This document shows, piece after piece, positions 1 through 8,413 of a stretch of DNA of 64,000 nucleotides. The notes beneath the pieces were generated by a model. It was given only the letters and a program-made list of their open reading frames with translations, had not been told where the DNA came from and ran no database searches. The DNA comes from Microbacteriaceae bacterium VKM Ac-2855 (GTDB lineage Bacteria; Actinomycetota; Actinomycetes; Actinomycetales; Microbacteriaceae), in assembly GCA_013204985.1 (NCBI GenBank), contig JABMLG010000008.1, forward strand, positions 124,001-188,000. Direction: 5' to 3'. Both the position numbers and the translations under genes were made by a program. Position 1 is the first letter of the stretch; each line of letters begins with the position of its first letter.

Positions 1-577
1 CGAGGGCGCTTGTCGGCTCATCCGCGATCAGGAGCCTCGGCTTCGACGCGAGGGCGATCGCGAGCATGACCCGCTGCCGCATCCCGCCGGAGAGCTCGTA
101 GGGGCGGGCCCGGAGCACCCTTTCGTCGTCGGTGAGGCCGACGCGGTGGAGCCATTCCCGGGCCTCGGCACGAGCCGCCCGCTTCGTCATGCGGACGGAG
201 TCGCGCAGCACGGCGACCAACTGGTCGCCGACGGTCCACAGGGCGTCGAGGGAGGTGCTCGCGTCTTGGAACATCATGCTGATGCCGGGCACGTGCTCGG
301 GAAGCACGGCGCCCTCGTCGCGGCCGATCGGAACCCCGTCGAAGCGCAGCGAGGTCGACTCGACGAGGGTGGCCGGGTCGGTGATGAGGCCGGCGATCGC
401 GCGAGCCAGAGTCGATTTGCCCGAGCCCGACTCTCCGACGATGGCGACGGTCTCGCCCGGTGCGACGGTCAGCGTCACACGGTCGACCGCCGGGGTCGTC
501 GTCCCCGGGTAGCGAATGGTCAGGTTCGCGACGTCGACCAATGGGGCGGGTGCCGCCTGGCGGAGTTCAATGGCCAT
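1..577 (-). CDS. Peptide/nickel-type ABC transporter ATP-binding protein, 3' part beyond left edge
   Basis: About 192 codons of an ABC ATPase are visible and the gene runs off the left edge. On the minus strand it begins with ATG at 577. Residues near 50 hold Walker A (GESGSGKST), then an LSGGMRQRV signature and a Walker B segment LLIADEPTSAL just before the edge. The GMRQRVMLAIAL context is typical of DppD/OppD-family ATPases, which energise import of peptides or other family-5 ligands from the cytoplasmic face. It lies 128 bases downstream of, and on the same strand as, a family-5 substrate-binding protein (706-2367), so the two probably form one importer with permeases further left. The exact substrate cannot be told. 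Confidence 0.9.
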   Translation of the reverse strand, partial: MAIELRQAAPAPLVDVANLTIRYPGTTTPAVDRVTLTVAPGETVAIVGESGSGKSTLARAIAGLITDPATLVESTSLRFDGVPIGRDEGAVLPEHVPGISMMFQDASTSLDALWTVGDQLVAVLRDSVRMTKRAARAEAREWLHRVGLTDDERVLRARPYELSGGMRQRVMLAIALASKPRLLIADEPTSAL

Positions 578-661
578 GGTGTCCTCTTTTCGTCTGCACC
601 GGGGTGGGATGACGGTGGGTGCGTCCGTGTCGTCGTGCTGCGTTCTCCCTGTGCACGGGAG

Positions 662-700
662 ACGGGCCGCGCGCGGCTCCGAGAACTGCGCGCGGCCCGT
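662..700 (-). terminator. Perfect 13-bp hairpin between binding-protein and ATPase genes
   Basis: ACGGGCCGCGCGC (662-674) pairs perfectly with its reverse complement at 688-700 around a 13-base loop. It follows the stop of the substrate-binding gene (706) on the minus strand. There is no clear U-run, so it may be a terminator or an attenuating and stabilising hairpin that gives excess binding protein over the downstream transporter subunits. Confidence 0.7.
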
Positions 701-705
701 GCGGC

Positions 706-2367
706 CTATTCGGCCGCGCTCATCACCGACACGTCGACCGCGTGGTCGGTGCGCCAGGTCCAGCCGGTGAGGTCGGCCCGGACGGCCGAGTCCTCGTTGG
801 TCTGACCGATGAAGATGTTCGGCACCTGCTCGCCGAGCCAGTAGCTCTCCGCGGCGTTCCAGGCGACTCCGGCCTCATCGCTCAGCGGATCGGTGAACGC
901 GGATCCGGCGGTGACCAGTTCCTGGAACGTCGGGTCCGACCAGCGGGCGTAGTTGGAGGAGGAACCGGGGGTCGTCAGCAGGCCGAGCATGTAGGGCGGC
1001 GAGAGGGTGACCGACTCGCTCTTGGAGAGCACGAGCTGCGTGGCGCCCGTTCCCGCCTTCTCCTGCAACTGCGTGGCGGGCACGGACTCCACGGTGATGT
1101 CGAAGCCCGCATCCGCGGCGGCGCTCGCAATGGCGACGGCGGAGTCGCTGAGCGTCTGGTCGTCGGAGGAGACGGACAACGTCAGCGGGATCGCGCTCGT
1201 GTAGCCCGCCGCCTCGAGGCTCGCCTTCGCCGCGGCGGGGTCGTACTCCCAATCGGGCAGGCCTTCGCCGTCGTAGCCGGGGGCGTCGCTGGGCAGCATG
1301 GTGTTGTTCTTCACCGCGCGGCCCTGGTACACGCCGTCGATGATCTGGTCGTAGTCGATCGCGAGGGCGAACGCCTTGCGCACGGCGAGGTCGGAGAACG
1401 GCTCCAGCGACGTGTTCAGGGAGAGCATCAGGTAGCCGTTGCGCGGCTTCGACGGCACCAGCACGTTCTCATCCGTCGCCAGGTCCTTCTGGTCGCTGGG
1501 CGAGAGTCCCAGCGCGATGTCCGCATCGCCCGACTTCAGCGCCTGCGCGCGGTTGCCGGCATCGGGCACCACCCGCTGGATGACGCGCGCGATCTCGGGC
1601 TCGCCGAGCGCGAAGTCCTCGTTCGCCGCGAAGACCATCTCGCTGCCGGGATCCACGCTCTCGACTCGGTACGGGCCGTAACCGAAGTCGTATCGCCCCG
1701 AGCTGAACTGCGTCGCCCAGGGGTCCTCCGCCGAGATGTTCTCCTTCAAGAAGTCGGCGTCGTAGATGCTGCCCGACGCTCCGGCGAGCACCGACAGCAC
1801 GGTGAAGCCGTAGGCCGCGTTGGACAGGGTGAGCTGCACCGTCGAGTCGTCGAGCGCCACGAACTGGTCGGCGCTGATGAGTCCGGGCTTGCCGATGTAG
1901 GGCAGGATGCTCGTCGTCGCCCCGAACTTGCGCTGGAAGGACCACACCACGTCGTCGGCGGTCAGCTCGTTGCCCTGTTCGCTCATCACGCCGTCGCGCA
2001 GGGTGAAGGTGTACACGAGGCCGTCGTCGCTCACGGTGTAGCCCTCGGCGAGCACGCCCTCGAATTCGTACTGGTTCTGCGTGAGGGTGCCCTCCTGCTC
2101 ACCCTCGACGTAGGCCTTGCGGATCAGACCGGCGTTGAGCATGTTGAACGTCGAGTAGTACGTCGTTGTGATCGCGTAGCTGGTGTCGTAGCTCATCTGC
2201 GTCGACAGCTCGGGCACGACCTCGACGAGGGTGTCCGACGCGGAGCCGGAGCTCGATGCCGTGGGGCCGAGGGAGGAGCATCCGGTCAGCGCCAGGGCGG
2301 CCGCGCCGAGCGCGGCCGTCACGGCGAAGGCGCGTCGCCGAATGGATGAACGAGGAGAAGAAGGCAC
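706..2367 (-). CDS. ABC transporter substrate-binding lipoprotein, family 5 (DppA/OppA type)
   Basis: Extracellular solute-binding protein that delivers ligand to the ABC importer whose ATPase lies downstream. The chosen GTG at 2367 is preceded by GGAG seven bases upstream and gives about 553 residues; a longer frame opens at 2451 without a better ribosome site. The N-terminus has an Arg-rich start, a hydrophobic stretch and the lipobox LTGC, so the mature protein should be lipid-anchored. The body shows family-5 features such as the YTFTLRDGV segment, a central region with RKAFALAIDYDQI, and a late WSDPTFQEL. Length fits the family (500-600). Ligands of this family include peptides, nickel and opines. 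Two flavin monooxygenases nearby suggest a small organic substrate, but that is inference only. Confidence 0.9.
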   Translation of the reverse strand: MPSSPRSSIRRRAFAVTAALGAAALALTGCSSLGPTASSSGSASDTLVEVVPELSTQMSYDTSYAITTTYYSTFNMLNAGLIRKAYVEGEQEGTLTQNQYEFEGVLAEGYTVSDDGLVYTFTLRDGVMSEQGNELTADDVVWSFQRKFGATTSILPYIGKPGLISADQFVALDDSTVQLTLSNAAYGFTVLSVLAGASGSIYDADFLKENISAEDPWATQFSSGRYDFGYGPYRVESVDPGSEMVFAANEDFALGEPEIARVIQRVVPDAGNRAQALKSGDADIALGLSPSDQKDLATDENVLVPSKPRNGYLMLSLNTSLEPFSDLAVRKAFALAIDYDQIIDGVYQGRAVKNNTMLPSDAPGYDGEGLPDWEYDPAAAKASLEAAGYTSAIPLTLSVSSDDQTLSDSAVAIASAAADAGFDITVESVPATQLQEKAGTGATQLVLSKSESVTLSPPYMLGLLTTPGSSSNYARWSDPTFQELVTAGSAFTDPLSDEAGVAWNAAESYWLGEQVPNIFIGQTNEDSAVRADLTGWTWRTDHAVDVSVMSAAE

Positions 2368-2545
2368 GGTGGAACTCCGATTTCGGGCACACCCGCGCTG
2401 GCGCCGGGTGTGGTGAGGAAGAGTGGTGAGGTGTGCTGGAGAGCTGGGCATCGATGCGGCCCGCTCTTCGCAGCGGGCCCGGTTCGCCTCTGTCGAGGCA
2501 CTCGAGCCGGCCGTTCCGGTTGTTGATCTCGATGGTGTCCGACAT

Positions 2546-2578
2546 GTGTTACCGAACCGGACTCCCCGTGTTACCGAA
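2546..2578. promoter_or_regulatory. Direct repeat upstream of the binding-protein gene
   Basis: GTGTTACCGAA occurs twice (2546-2556 and 2568-2578) with 22-base spacing, which is two helical turns. It sits about 180-210 bases upstream of the binding-protein start, in the 270-base gap after the regulator pair. This is a plausible operator for the neighbouring GntR protein. No promoter hexamers were assigned. Confidence 0.4.
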
Positions 2579-2637
2579 GGATTTCGCTTCCCTTGCGCGA
2601 CGCGAAAAGACGGCTTCGAGGGCGCGACACAACCGCG

Positions 2638-3249
2638 TCACTCGTCTTCGATGGCGACCCAGTCGCTACGGAACTGCGTGAAACTCAGCTCGCGAACGTT
2701 TCCGTCCACGTCCTCGAGGACGAGTTCGCGGGCGAGCATCGGCGCGCCCTGGCGGACGTTCATCGCCGTCGCCGTGCGCTTGTCCGCCCGGACCGCTTCG
2801 ATGGCGGTGAGGGCGCGGCCTGCCGGTCTGCCGTACCGGTCGGCGAAGGTGGCGACCGTCGGCGCGCCGCCCGCGGCGGCCAGCCGACCCTCGAGCCGGA
2901 TGACTTCGGGCAGGTCGGCGCTGCGTCGGTACGTGATCCGCACGAAGAGCGGGCGATCCTCGAGCAACCCGATCTGCTCTATCATGCCCACTGATTCGTC
3001 CTCGATCCCCATCCGCGCGCGCACGAGTGGGGAGGCGGGCACGATCGCGTGCTCCACGAGCGTCAGGACGATTCCCGGGATGCGGGCCTCCGGATGGTCG
3101 TCGACCGGTACCGAGACGACGGACGGGGTCGGGAACCACGTCGACGTCGGCTCCGCGCTCTCATCCTCATCCTCCATCCGCATGCTGGACATCAGATCGT
3201 GGTCGCGCCGTCCGATCCACCGATCGGGGCCGGGTCGCGCATCCGTCAT
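2638..3249 (-). CDS. Stand-alone UTRA-like ligand-sensing domain protein (no HTH)
   Basis: 203 residues. The C-terminal two thirds resemble the UTRA/chorismate-lyase-like ligand domain of HutC-type GntR regulators: an LVRARMGIEDES segment early, a GAPMLARELVLEDVDG segment and a final ELSFTQFRSDWVAIE strand. The upstream gene has the equivalent TFTHFRGDR ending. No winged-helix DNA-binding domain is present. The ATG at 3247-3249 overlaps the stop of the GntR gene (ATGA), so the two are translationally coupled. It may form a heteromer with the GntR protein or be a duplicated sensor half. It is not a 5' truncation caused by a nearby stop, because the coupled start looks genuine. Confidence 0.7.
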   Translation of the reverse strand: MTDARPGPDRWIGRRDHDLMSSMRMEDEDESAEPTSTWFPTPSVVSVPVDDHPEARIPGIVLTLVEHAIVPASPLVRARMGIEDESVGMIEQIGLLEDRPLFVRITYRRSADLPEVIRLEGRLAAAGGAPTVATFADRYGRPAGRALTAIEAVRADKRTATAMNVRQGAPMLARELVLEDVDGNVRELSFTQFRSDWVAIEDE

Positions 3250-4223
3250 CGTGCCGCCTCCTCTGTGCTTGCAGTGGGGGCTGTGCTTGCAGGGGGGACT
3301 GTGCTTGCGGTGGGGGCTGTGCTTGCGGTGGGGGCTGAGCTCGCGGGGGAGGCTGAGCTCGCGGGGGAGGACGAGGTCGGCGCGCCCACGCTCCGGGTGT
3401 CGGCGAGGGTCGTCCTGTCGCCGCGGAAGTGAGTGAAGGTGTACTCCCGCACCCGATCGTCCGCGTCGAGCGTGAACTGCTGACGCACCAGTACGGGGGC
3501 TCCCGGCTCGATCTGAAGCACTCGCGCCGTCTGATCGTCCGCTTCCAGCGCCTCGACCCTGTTGTGCGTGGATCCGAAAGAGGTGCCGAACAGCGTGACG
3601 AACTCGTCGAGGAAGTCCTCATCACGCGCGGCCATGAACTGCTCGGCCGGCAGCTTGCGATCGGGGGTGGAGACGCCGATGAGCGAGTGCAGGCGCTCGA
3701 AGAACTCATCGGGGTCCACGTGCAGCGGCACCACTCCCGTGCGTTGGAAGACGGGGTGCTCGCCGTCGAAGCCGAGCTGCACGTAGGTGAGAACGAGTTC
3801 GGCGTCGGTATCGAGCAGCGTACGGATGACCGCGGGGGTGGGGATCACGCCGTCCTGCAGCGACACGACTTCGAGTCCGTCGGGCTGCTGACCGGGGGAG
3901 GGCGAATAGTCGCGCGGAGGGATGTGCGGAATCGAGAAATGCACGATGTGGTTGGTGAGGACCGTCCCGCGGCGGGGGGCGCGGGTGATGAGTCCATCCT
4001 CGACGAGCATGGCGAGGGCCAGCCGCACCGAGTTGCGCGAGGCGCCGAAGTCCTGCGAGATGGTGAGCTCCTGCAGGTGGCCGGAACGCATCGCCAGACC
4101 GGTGCGGATCACGCTGCGCAGCTGCTCGTACGTGCGCCTCGTCGAGGTGTGCAGTGTTCTCTGGTTCAGAGCGCGTCGGCGCTGGAACTCTGAGGCTCGC
4201 TGCTCGTTGTAGAGGAAGGACAT
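3246..4223 (-). CDS. GntR-family (HutC-type) regulator with UTRA domain and low-complexity tail
   Basis: Cytoplasmic repressor or activator. ATG at 4223 is chosen because CCGGAG lies five bases upstream; a longer GTG start at 4304 is possible. The 325-residue form has a winged helix in about the first 100 residues (ISQDFGASRNSVRLALAMLVEDGLI) followed by a UTRA fold ending in the TFTHFRGDR strand. The last ~45 residues are A/P/S/T repeats coded by six 18-base repeats, unusual for the family. It is divergent from the flavin monooxygenase genes at 4462-7083 and upstream of the family-5 binding protein, so it probably controls one or both. Confidence 0.85.
   Translation of the reverse strand: MSFLYNEQRASEFQRRRALNQRTLHTSTRRTYEQLRSVIRTGLAMRSGHLQELTISQDFGASRNSVRLALAMLVEDGLITRAPRRGTVLTNHIVHFSIPHIPPRDYSPSPGQQPDGLEVVSLQDGVIPTPAVIRTLLDTDAELVLTYVQLGFDGEHPVFQRTGVVPLHVDPDEFFERLHSLIGVSTPDRKLPAEQFMAARDEDFLDEFVTLFGTSFGSTHNRVEALEADDQTARVLQIEPGAPVLVRQQFTLDADDRVREYTFTHFRGDRTTLADTRSVGAPTSSSPASSASPASSAPTASTAPTASTVPPASTAPTASTEEAAR
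3264..3371 (-). repeat. Six tandem 18-base repeats coding an APTAST-like tail
   Basis: Six consecutive 18-base units starting at 3264, 3282, 3300, 3318, 3336 and 3354. They share the core TGTGCTTGC or TGAGCTCGCG and code six-residue A/P/S/T repeats in the 3' end of the GntR gene. Length is a multiple of three, so copy-number change would keep frame. Confidence 0.85.
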
Positions 4224-4348
4224 GGCTGCTCCGGATCGCTGCGACCTGGGAGGACGTTCGCCGTCGGGGCCCGCGAATTCATCTTCCGAGGCCTTTCTCG
4301 ACACCTACGCTAAGCCGCCTCCGGCGACTCGTGGAACTCGACTCGCAA

Positions 4349-4367
4349 GCGTAATGCGGGCGTAATG
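4349..4367. promoter_or_regulatory. Direct repeat in divergent GntR/monooxygenase promoter region
   Basis: GCGTAATG occurs at 4349-4356 and 4360-4367, an 11-base period, in the intergenic region between the divergent GntR gene and the first monooxygenase. It is a possible regulator site. Confidence 0.35.
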
Positions 4368-4461
4368 AGGCCGGTACCGGGCAGAAATGCGCCGCCCATT
4401 GACTGCCCTGGCATCGAGCGCTGCGTACCGCGCTCCGCGACGACGATGGGAAGTGACGTCA

Positions 4462-5754
4462 ATGTTCCATATGGGTTGGTTTCTGGGCACCGGTTTCGGT
4501 GTCTACGGCTGGAACGGTCCGTGGACCGGAAACGTGTCCAGCGACGTCGGACGGCCGCAGCTGTTCATCGACATGGCCACCTCGCTGGAGCGTGCCGGCT
4601 TCGATTACATGATGTTGGAGGACTCCTCCGTTCTGCCCGACAACCACCGCGGCACTTTCGAGGCGAGCGTGAAGAAGGGCGGACACGTGCGGTTCGACCC
4701 GCTGCCGCTCATCCCTTACATCACGAACGCGACGCAGCACATCGGCGTCATCGCCACGATCTCGACCACGTTCTACCACCCGTTCATGGCCGCTCGGGTG
4801 ATGTCGAGTCTCGACACCGTGACCAAGGGGCGGGTGGGGATGAACCTGGTCACCTCGAGCAACGCCTCCGCGATGCAGAACTACGGCATCAGCGAGCTCA
4901 TCCCGCACGAGGAGCGCTACCTGCGCGCCAACGAGTGGGTCGACATCGTCACCCGACTCTGGGACTCGTGGGATGCGGATGCGGTCATCATGGATGAGGC
5001 GACCAATACCTTCGCCGATCACACCAAGGTGCGCCCCATCGACTACGAAGGCACCTACTACCGCTCCCGCGGCCCGCTGAACACGGTGCCCGGTCCGCAG
5101 GGTCGCCCCATCCTCTGCCAGGCGGGCGGATCGCCCTCCGGTCGCGACTTCGGCTCGCGCAACGCCGACACCATCATCGCCGCCGCCCGCGGGGCCGAGG
5201 AGATGAAGGAGTACCGCGACGACGTCAGCCGCCGCGCCATCGCCGCCGGGCGCGACCCGAAGAGCATCAAGGTGCTCTTCCTGGTCAGCCCGGTGATCGG
5301 CGAGACGATGGCCGACGCCGAGGAGCGCGACGCGGCGGCGCGTCGCGGGTTCGCGGAGAACATCGACGCGCAACTCGCCGGCTTCTCCTACATCACCAGT
5401 ACCGACTGGTCCAAGTACGACATCGACGCCCCCTTCCCCGACATGTCGGGGAACCAGGGCCACCAGAGCACGATGGCCGACTTCGCCCGATCCGGTGCCA
5501 CGATCCGCGAGGCGATTCTGAACCGCCGCACGCAGGAGTCGGTGCGACTGGTCGGCACCGCGGCGTCGGTCGCCCAGGAGATGGATGAGCACATGGAGTA
5601 CGCGGGCGGCGACGGGTACCTCATCGCGATGCCGGTGACCCGACGCAACATCACCGAGATCGCCGACGGCCTCTCGCCGGCGCTGCGCCGCCGCGGCGCG
5701 ATCCGCTCGTCGTACGACCACAGCACGTTCCGCGAGAACCTGCTCGCGTACTGA
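4462..5754 (+). CDS. LLM-class flavin-dependent monooxygenase (NtaA/SnaA/DszA type), copy 1
   Basis: 430 residues from ATG 4462 (GGGAAG eight bases upstream). The frame extends to 4387, but the paralogue next door begins with the same MFHxGWF sequence, which fixes this start. Family features: SLERAGFDYMMLEDSS early, a PFMAARVMSSLD and GRVGMNLVT core near 110-140, and the QAGGSPSGRDFGSRNADTI segment near 240 that is diagnostic of the NtaA/SnaA/DszA group. These enzymes use FMNH2 from a separate reductase plus O2 to oxidise small organics such as chelators, sulfones and amines. No flavin reductase gene is adjacent. It forms an operon with copy 2, 45 bases downstream. Confidence 0.92.
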   Translation: MFHMGWFLGTGFGVYGWNGPWTGNVSSDVGRPQLFIDMATSLERAGFDYMMLEDSSVLPDNHRGTFEASVKKGGHVRFDPLPLIPYITNATQHIGVIATISTTFYHPFMAARVMSSLDTVTKGRVGMNLVTSSNASAMQNYGISELIPHEERYLRANEWVDIVTRLWDSWDADAVIMDEATNTFADHTKVRPIDYEGTYYRSRGPLNTVPGPQGRPILCQAGGSPSGRDFGSRNADTIIAAARGAEEMKEYRDDVSRRAIAAGRDPKSIKVLFLVSPVIGETMADAEERDAAARRGFAENIDAQLAGFSYITSTDWSKYDIDAPFPDMSGNQGHQSTMADFARSGATIREAILNRRTQESVRLVGTAASVAQEMDEHMEYAGGDGYLIAMPVTRRNITEIADGLSPALRRRGAIRSSYDHSTFRENLLAY

Positions 5755-5799
5755 CGCGCGCACCCGCTCATCGACCCGCACGCGTACTAGGAGACGTTT

Positions 5800-7083
5800 A
5801 TGTTCCATCTCGGTTGGTTCCTCACCTACAAGCCTCAGGCGTGGGACGACATCCACAGCGATCGTGGACATCAGTTCCCCGATCCCGACCCGTACGTCGA
5901 TTTCGCGCGCACCCTCGAGCGCGCCGGCTTCGACTACCTGATGATCGAGGACGGCTCGTTCATCCCGGACGCCTACGGATCCTCGATGGAGTACTCGCTC
6001 TCGAGCTCCTTCGGCGCCCCGAAGCTCGACCCGATGACGCTCATCCCGTTGCTGGCGGCCAACACCTCGCGCATCGGTCTGATCGGCACGGTCACGACGT
6101 CGTTCTATCCGCCCTTCCTCGCGGCGCGTCTGATGAGCACGCTGGATCACCTGTCGCAGGGCCGCGTCGGCTTCAATCTGGTGACGGCGCACAACGACCG
6201 CACGGCGCAGAACTTCGGCTTGGACAAGCACTACGAGCACGACGCCCGCTACCGCATGGCGACCGAGTGGATGGACGTCGTCCGCGCTCTGCTCACCTCG
6301 TGGGAGGAGGATGCGGTCATCGACGACGCCGAGAACGGCGTCTGGGCCGACCACACCAAGATCCGCACGATCGATCACAGCGGCGAGTTCTTCGCGTCGC
6401 GCGGTCCGCTGAACCTGCCGCCGGGCCCCTCGCGGGTGCCGGTGATCTGCCAGGCGGGCGGCTCGCCGGTCGGCCGCGACTTCGCTGCGTCCGTCGCGGA
6501 CACGATCGTGGCGCCGAGCGGCACGATCGAGCAGATGAAGGCCTACCGCGACGACGTGCTGGCGCGCGCCGCCCTGCTCGGCCGCTCGGCGGATGAGATC
6601 CGGGTGCTGTTCCTCACCGACTTCACCATCGGCGACACCGATGCCGACGCGCAGGAGCTGCTTCGCCGCAAGCACGACAAGGCGGCGAAGGATGTGCGCA
6701 AGCAACTCGCCCGGATGTCGTTCTCGAGTGGCATCGACTTCTCGCGCTTCGAGCTCGACGAGCCCGTGCCGACGATCGAGACGAACGCGGCGCGCACCAG
6801 CACCAACTCGTGGTTCGCGGGTCGCGAACACCTGACACTGCGCGAGATCGCGTCGCAGGTGCCGCCGGGACTCGAGATCGTCGGCTCTCCGGCGACCGCG
6901 GCGGATCAGATGGAGGCCGTGATGGCCGAGGTCGGCGGCGATGGCTTCCTCGTCGGCAACGAGATCACGGCGCGATCGATCTCGGATGTGGTGGGCGATC
7001 TGGCCCCCGAGCTGCGTCGGCGCGGGCTGATGCGGTCGGAGTACTCGGCGTCGACGCTACGGGAGAACCTGCGCGCGTTCTGA
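5800..7083 (+). CDS. LLM-class flavin-dependent monooxygenase (NtaA/SnaA/DszA type), copy 2
   Basis: 427 residues. The start is supported by AGGAGA seven bases before ATG. It is colinear with the preceding paralogue: LERAGFDYLMIEDGS, FLAARLMSTLDHLSQGRVGFNLVT and QAGGSPVGRDFAASVADTI. Two different FMNH2-dependent monooxygenases in tandem suggest successive oxidations, or a two-component enzyme with nonidentical oxygenase subunits. Known relatives act on nitrilotriacetate, pristinamycin IIA precursor and dibenzothiophene sulfone. The substrate here is unknown; the neighbouring importer is the best clue. Followed by a strong terminator hairpin. Confidence 0.92.
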   Translation: MFHLGWFLTYKPQAWDDIHSDRGHQFPDPDPYVDFARTLERAGFDYLMIEDGSFIPDAYGSSMEYSLSSSFGAPKLDPMTLIPLLAANTSRIGLIGTVTTSFYPPFLAARLMSTLDHLSQGRVGFNLVTAHNDRTAQNFGLDKHYEHDARYRMATEWMDVVRALLTSWEEDAVIDDAENGVWADHTKIRTIDHSGEFFASRGPLNLPPGPSRVPVICQAGGSPVGRDFAASVADTIVAPSGTIEQMKAYRDDVLARAALLGRSADEIRVLFLTDFTIGDTDADAQELLRRKHDKAAKDVRKQLARMSFSSGIDFSRFELDEPVPTIETNAARTSTNSWFAGREHLTLREIASQVPPGLEIVGSPATAADQMEAVMAEVGGDGFLVGNEITARSISDVVGDLAPELRRRGLMRSEYSASTLRENLRAF

Positions 7084-7116
7084 CGGCGTCCACGCCGGTT
7101 CGGCGCCTGATCGATC

Positions 7117-7164
7117 CGCCCGATCCTGCACCGCATCCGACGTGGATGCCGGCAGGATCGGGCG
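7117..7164 (+). terminator. Nested hairpin terminator after the monooxygenase operon
   Basis: CGCCCGATCCTGC (7117-7129) pairs with 7152-7164. The loop holds its own stem GCATCC (7133-7138) / GGATGC (7144-7149). It lies 33 bases after the monooxygenase stop and may also serve the convergent gene ending at 7240. Confidence 0.75.
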
Positions 7165-7239
7165 AGGCCGTTCGAGGGAACCGCGACGTCACCGCGACCC
7201 TCCACGCCCCCGTCGAGGCCGAGGGCTGGACGGTTGCAT

Positions 7240-7590
7240 TCAGGCGGCGGATGTCCGGTTCGAGTGCTCGATGCTGATGCGGTAGCGGCAGCGGAGCGTT
7301 GCGACCAGTCGCTGCTCCAGTAACGCGAGGTCGGCGTCGTCGCGGCTCCAGATCCGGGCGCCCTGGTAGACGGCGGCGATGTCGTCGACTGTCGCGGCAT
7401 CCCACCAGGAGGCGTCGTGAGTCGCGACGAGGGCGAGGCGAGCCGCACGCTTCTCGGCGGCGAGGCGCTGCAGCATCCAGCGAGCTTCGTCAGGGTCTTG
7501 CTTGGCGTGCCAAAGGGCGTCGATGTGCATCCGGGCGGTGAGGTCGGCGACGTGGCGGGCGGCGAGCAGGGCGACCGTGAGCTGTTCCAA
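7240..7590 (-). CDS. Hypothetical small protein, 116 aa
   Basis: No family recognised. The frame begins with TTG at 7590; there is no ATG upstream in frame before the next gene and the ribosome site is weak, so the start is uncertain. The product looks soluble and mostly helical: Ala/Leu/Arg-rich, with DEARWMLQRLAAEKRAAR in the middle and a Trp-containing SWWDAATVDDIA stretch. It lies downstream of a small lipoprotein gene on the same strand with a 93-base gap. Codon bias matches real genes of the region. Confidence 0.55.
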   Translation of the reverse strand: MEQLTVALLAARHVADLTARMHIDALWHAKQDPDEARWMLQRLAAEKRAARLALVATHDASWWDAATVDDIAAVYQGARIWSRDDADLALLEQRLVATLRCRYRISIEHSNRTSAA

Positions 7591-7683
7591 GGGGGTTCTC
7601 GTCTCGTGCTGTCCGGTCGGGAAGAAGAGGGTGTCGTGTCGGCTCCGTGACCGGTGTCGAGGCCGACACGACAGCGGGAGTGA

Positions 7684-8223
7684 TTACTCGGCGCGTTCGA
7701 CGACGAAGGTGACGTCGTCGGGGAGGGCGTCGAACACACTCAGGTCGGAGGTGATCTCGCCCATCAGGGTGAGGGTAGGCACCGAGCTGGTCTCGTCATA
7801 GATGATGGTGAGGCTGTCCATCGGGTTGTAGTAGACGATGTCGCCGGGCTGCACGTCGGTGTAGAACGGGCCGTCCTCGGTGAGTGGGGCGTCCAGCTCG
7901 GTGATGTACTCGATGCCGATGTTGCGGTACCAGTCCAATTCAACGGGCAGCATCGCGGCGAAGTCCTGGGAGACCTGACTGTCGTTGAGGGTGGCGGTGA
8001 TCGTCTGCCCGTCGGCGGTGAGCGTGATCGGGGTCTCACCGGCGGGGATGACGGCGGCGTCCGTCTCCGCCGCCGCCGCGTCGGGCGTGCTGGCGGCGTT
8101 GCTGGTCGGGGTGCTGGCCGGGGTGCTCGGCGTCGCGCTGGTCTGGGTCGAGCTGCCGGGCGAGCAGGCGGCGAGGGCGAGCGTTGTGAGGGCGAGGGCT
8201 ACGGAGACTGAGAGCTTTTTCAT
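7684..8223 (-). CDS. Secreted lipoprotein with cyclophilin-like domain
   Basis: 179 residues from ATG 8223 (MKKLS). The N-terminus is a classic lipoprotein signal: KK, hydrophobic run, LAAC lipobox. A ~40-residue S/T/A/P linker follows, then a ~110-residue domain with ITLTADGQTITATLNDS, VQPGDIVYYNPMDSLTIIYD and LMGEIT. This matches the cyclophilin-like fold proteins that often sit beside oxidoreductase/MmyB modules. Its biochemical role is unknown; it lies just downstream of the SDR gene (8414-9250) on the same strand and may be part of the same regulated set. Confidence 0.8.
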   Translation of the reverse strand: MKKLSVSVALALTTLALAACSPGSSTQTSATPSTPASTPTSNAASTPDAAAAETDAAVIPAGETPITLTADGQTITATLNDSQVSQDFAAMLPVELDWYRNIGIEYITELDAPLTEDGPFYTDVQPGDIVYYNPMDSLTIIYDETSSVPTLTLMGEITSDLSVFDALPDDVTFVVERAE

Positions 8224-8274
8224 TCTTCGATTCCATTCGAGGTCCACCAGCAGAGCCAGACCCGGGTGTGCGGT

Positions 8275-8292
8275 GTACTGCCGGGGACCCTC
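8275..8292. promoter_or_regulatory. Operator-like motif shared with 18611-18628
   Basis: GTACTGCCGGGGACCCTC lies 52 bases upstream of the lipoprotein start. A copy with one mismatch occurs at 18611-18628, upstream of the MFS gene. On the minus strand it begins GAGGGTCCC, like one half of the dyads in front of the MmyB regulators, so it is a candidate site for the same regulator type. Confidence 0.45.
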
Positions 8293-8352
8293 TGCGGCGT
8301 GGTCGCACCGCCCCGCCGTGGCCGACCGGTGCGGATCGCTCGACGGCGACCC

Positions 8353-8385
8353 GAAGGCCCTGGCCACGCCGTGGTCAGGGCCTTC
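8353..8385 (-). terminator. Hairpin terminator after SDR gene
   Basis: GAAGGCCCTG (8353-8362) pairs with CAGGGCCTTC (8376-8385), with a further CCAC/GTGG stem inside. It lies just downstream of the SDR stop on the minus strand. Confidence 0.75.
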
Positions 8386-8413
8386 GACGAACGCGCGCTC
8401 AGGCGTCACCGTG

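Noticed and set aside
619-2349. A 576-codon plus-strand frame opposite the family-5 binding protein
   Set aside because: Antisense shadow with low-complexity composition; the minus-strand lipoprotein has clear motifs.
4459-6831. A 790-codon open frame on the minus strand, antisense to both flavin monooxygenases
   Set aside because: It is a high-GC shadow of the two well-supported genes on the plus strand; its product is Arg/Val/Glu-rich with no recognisable domain.
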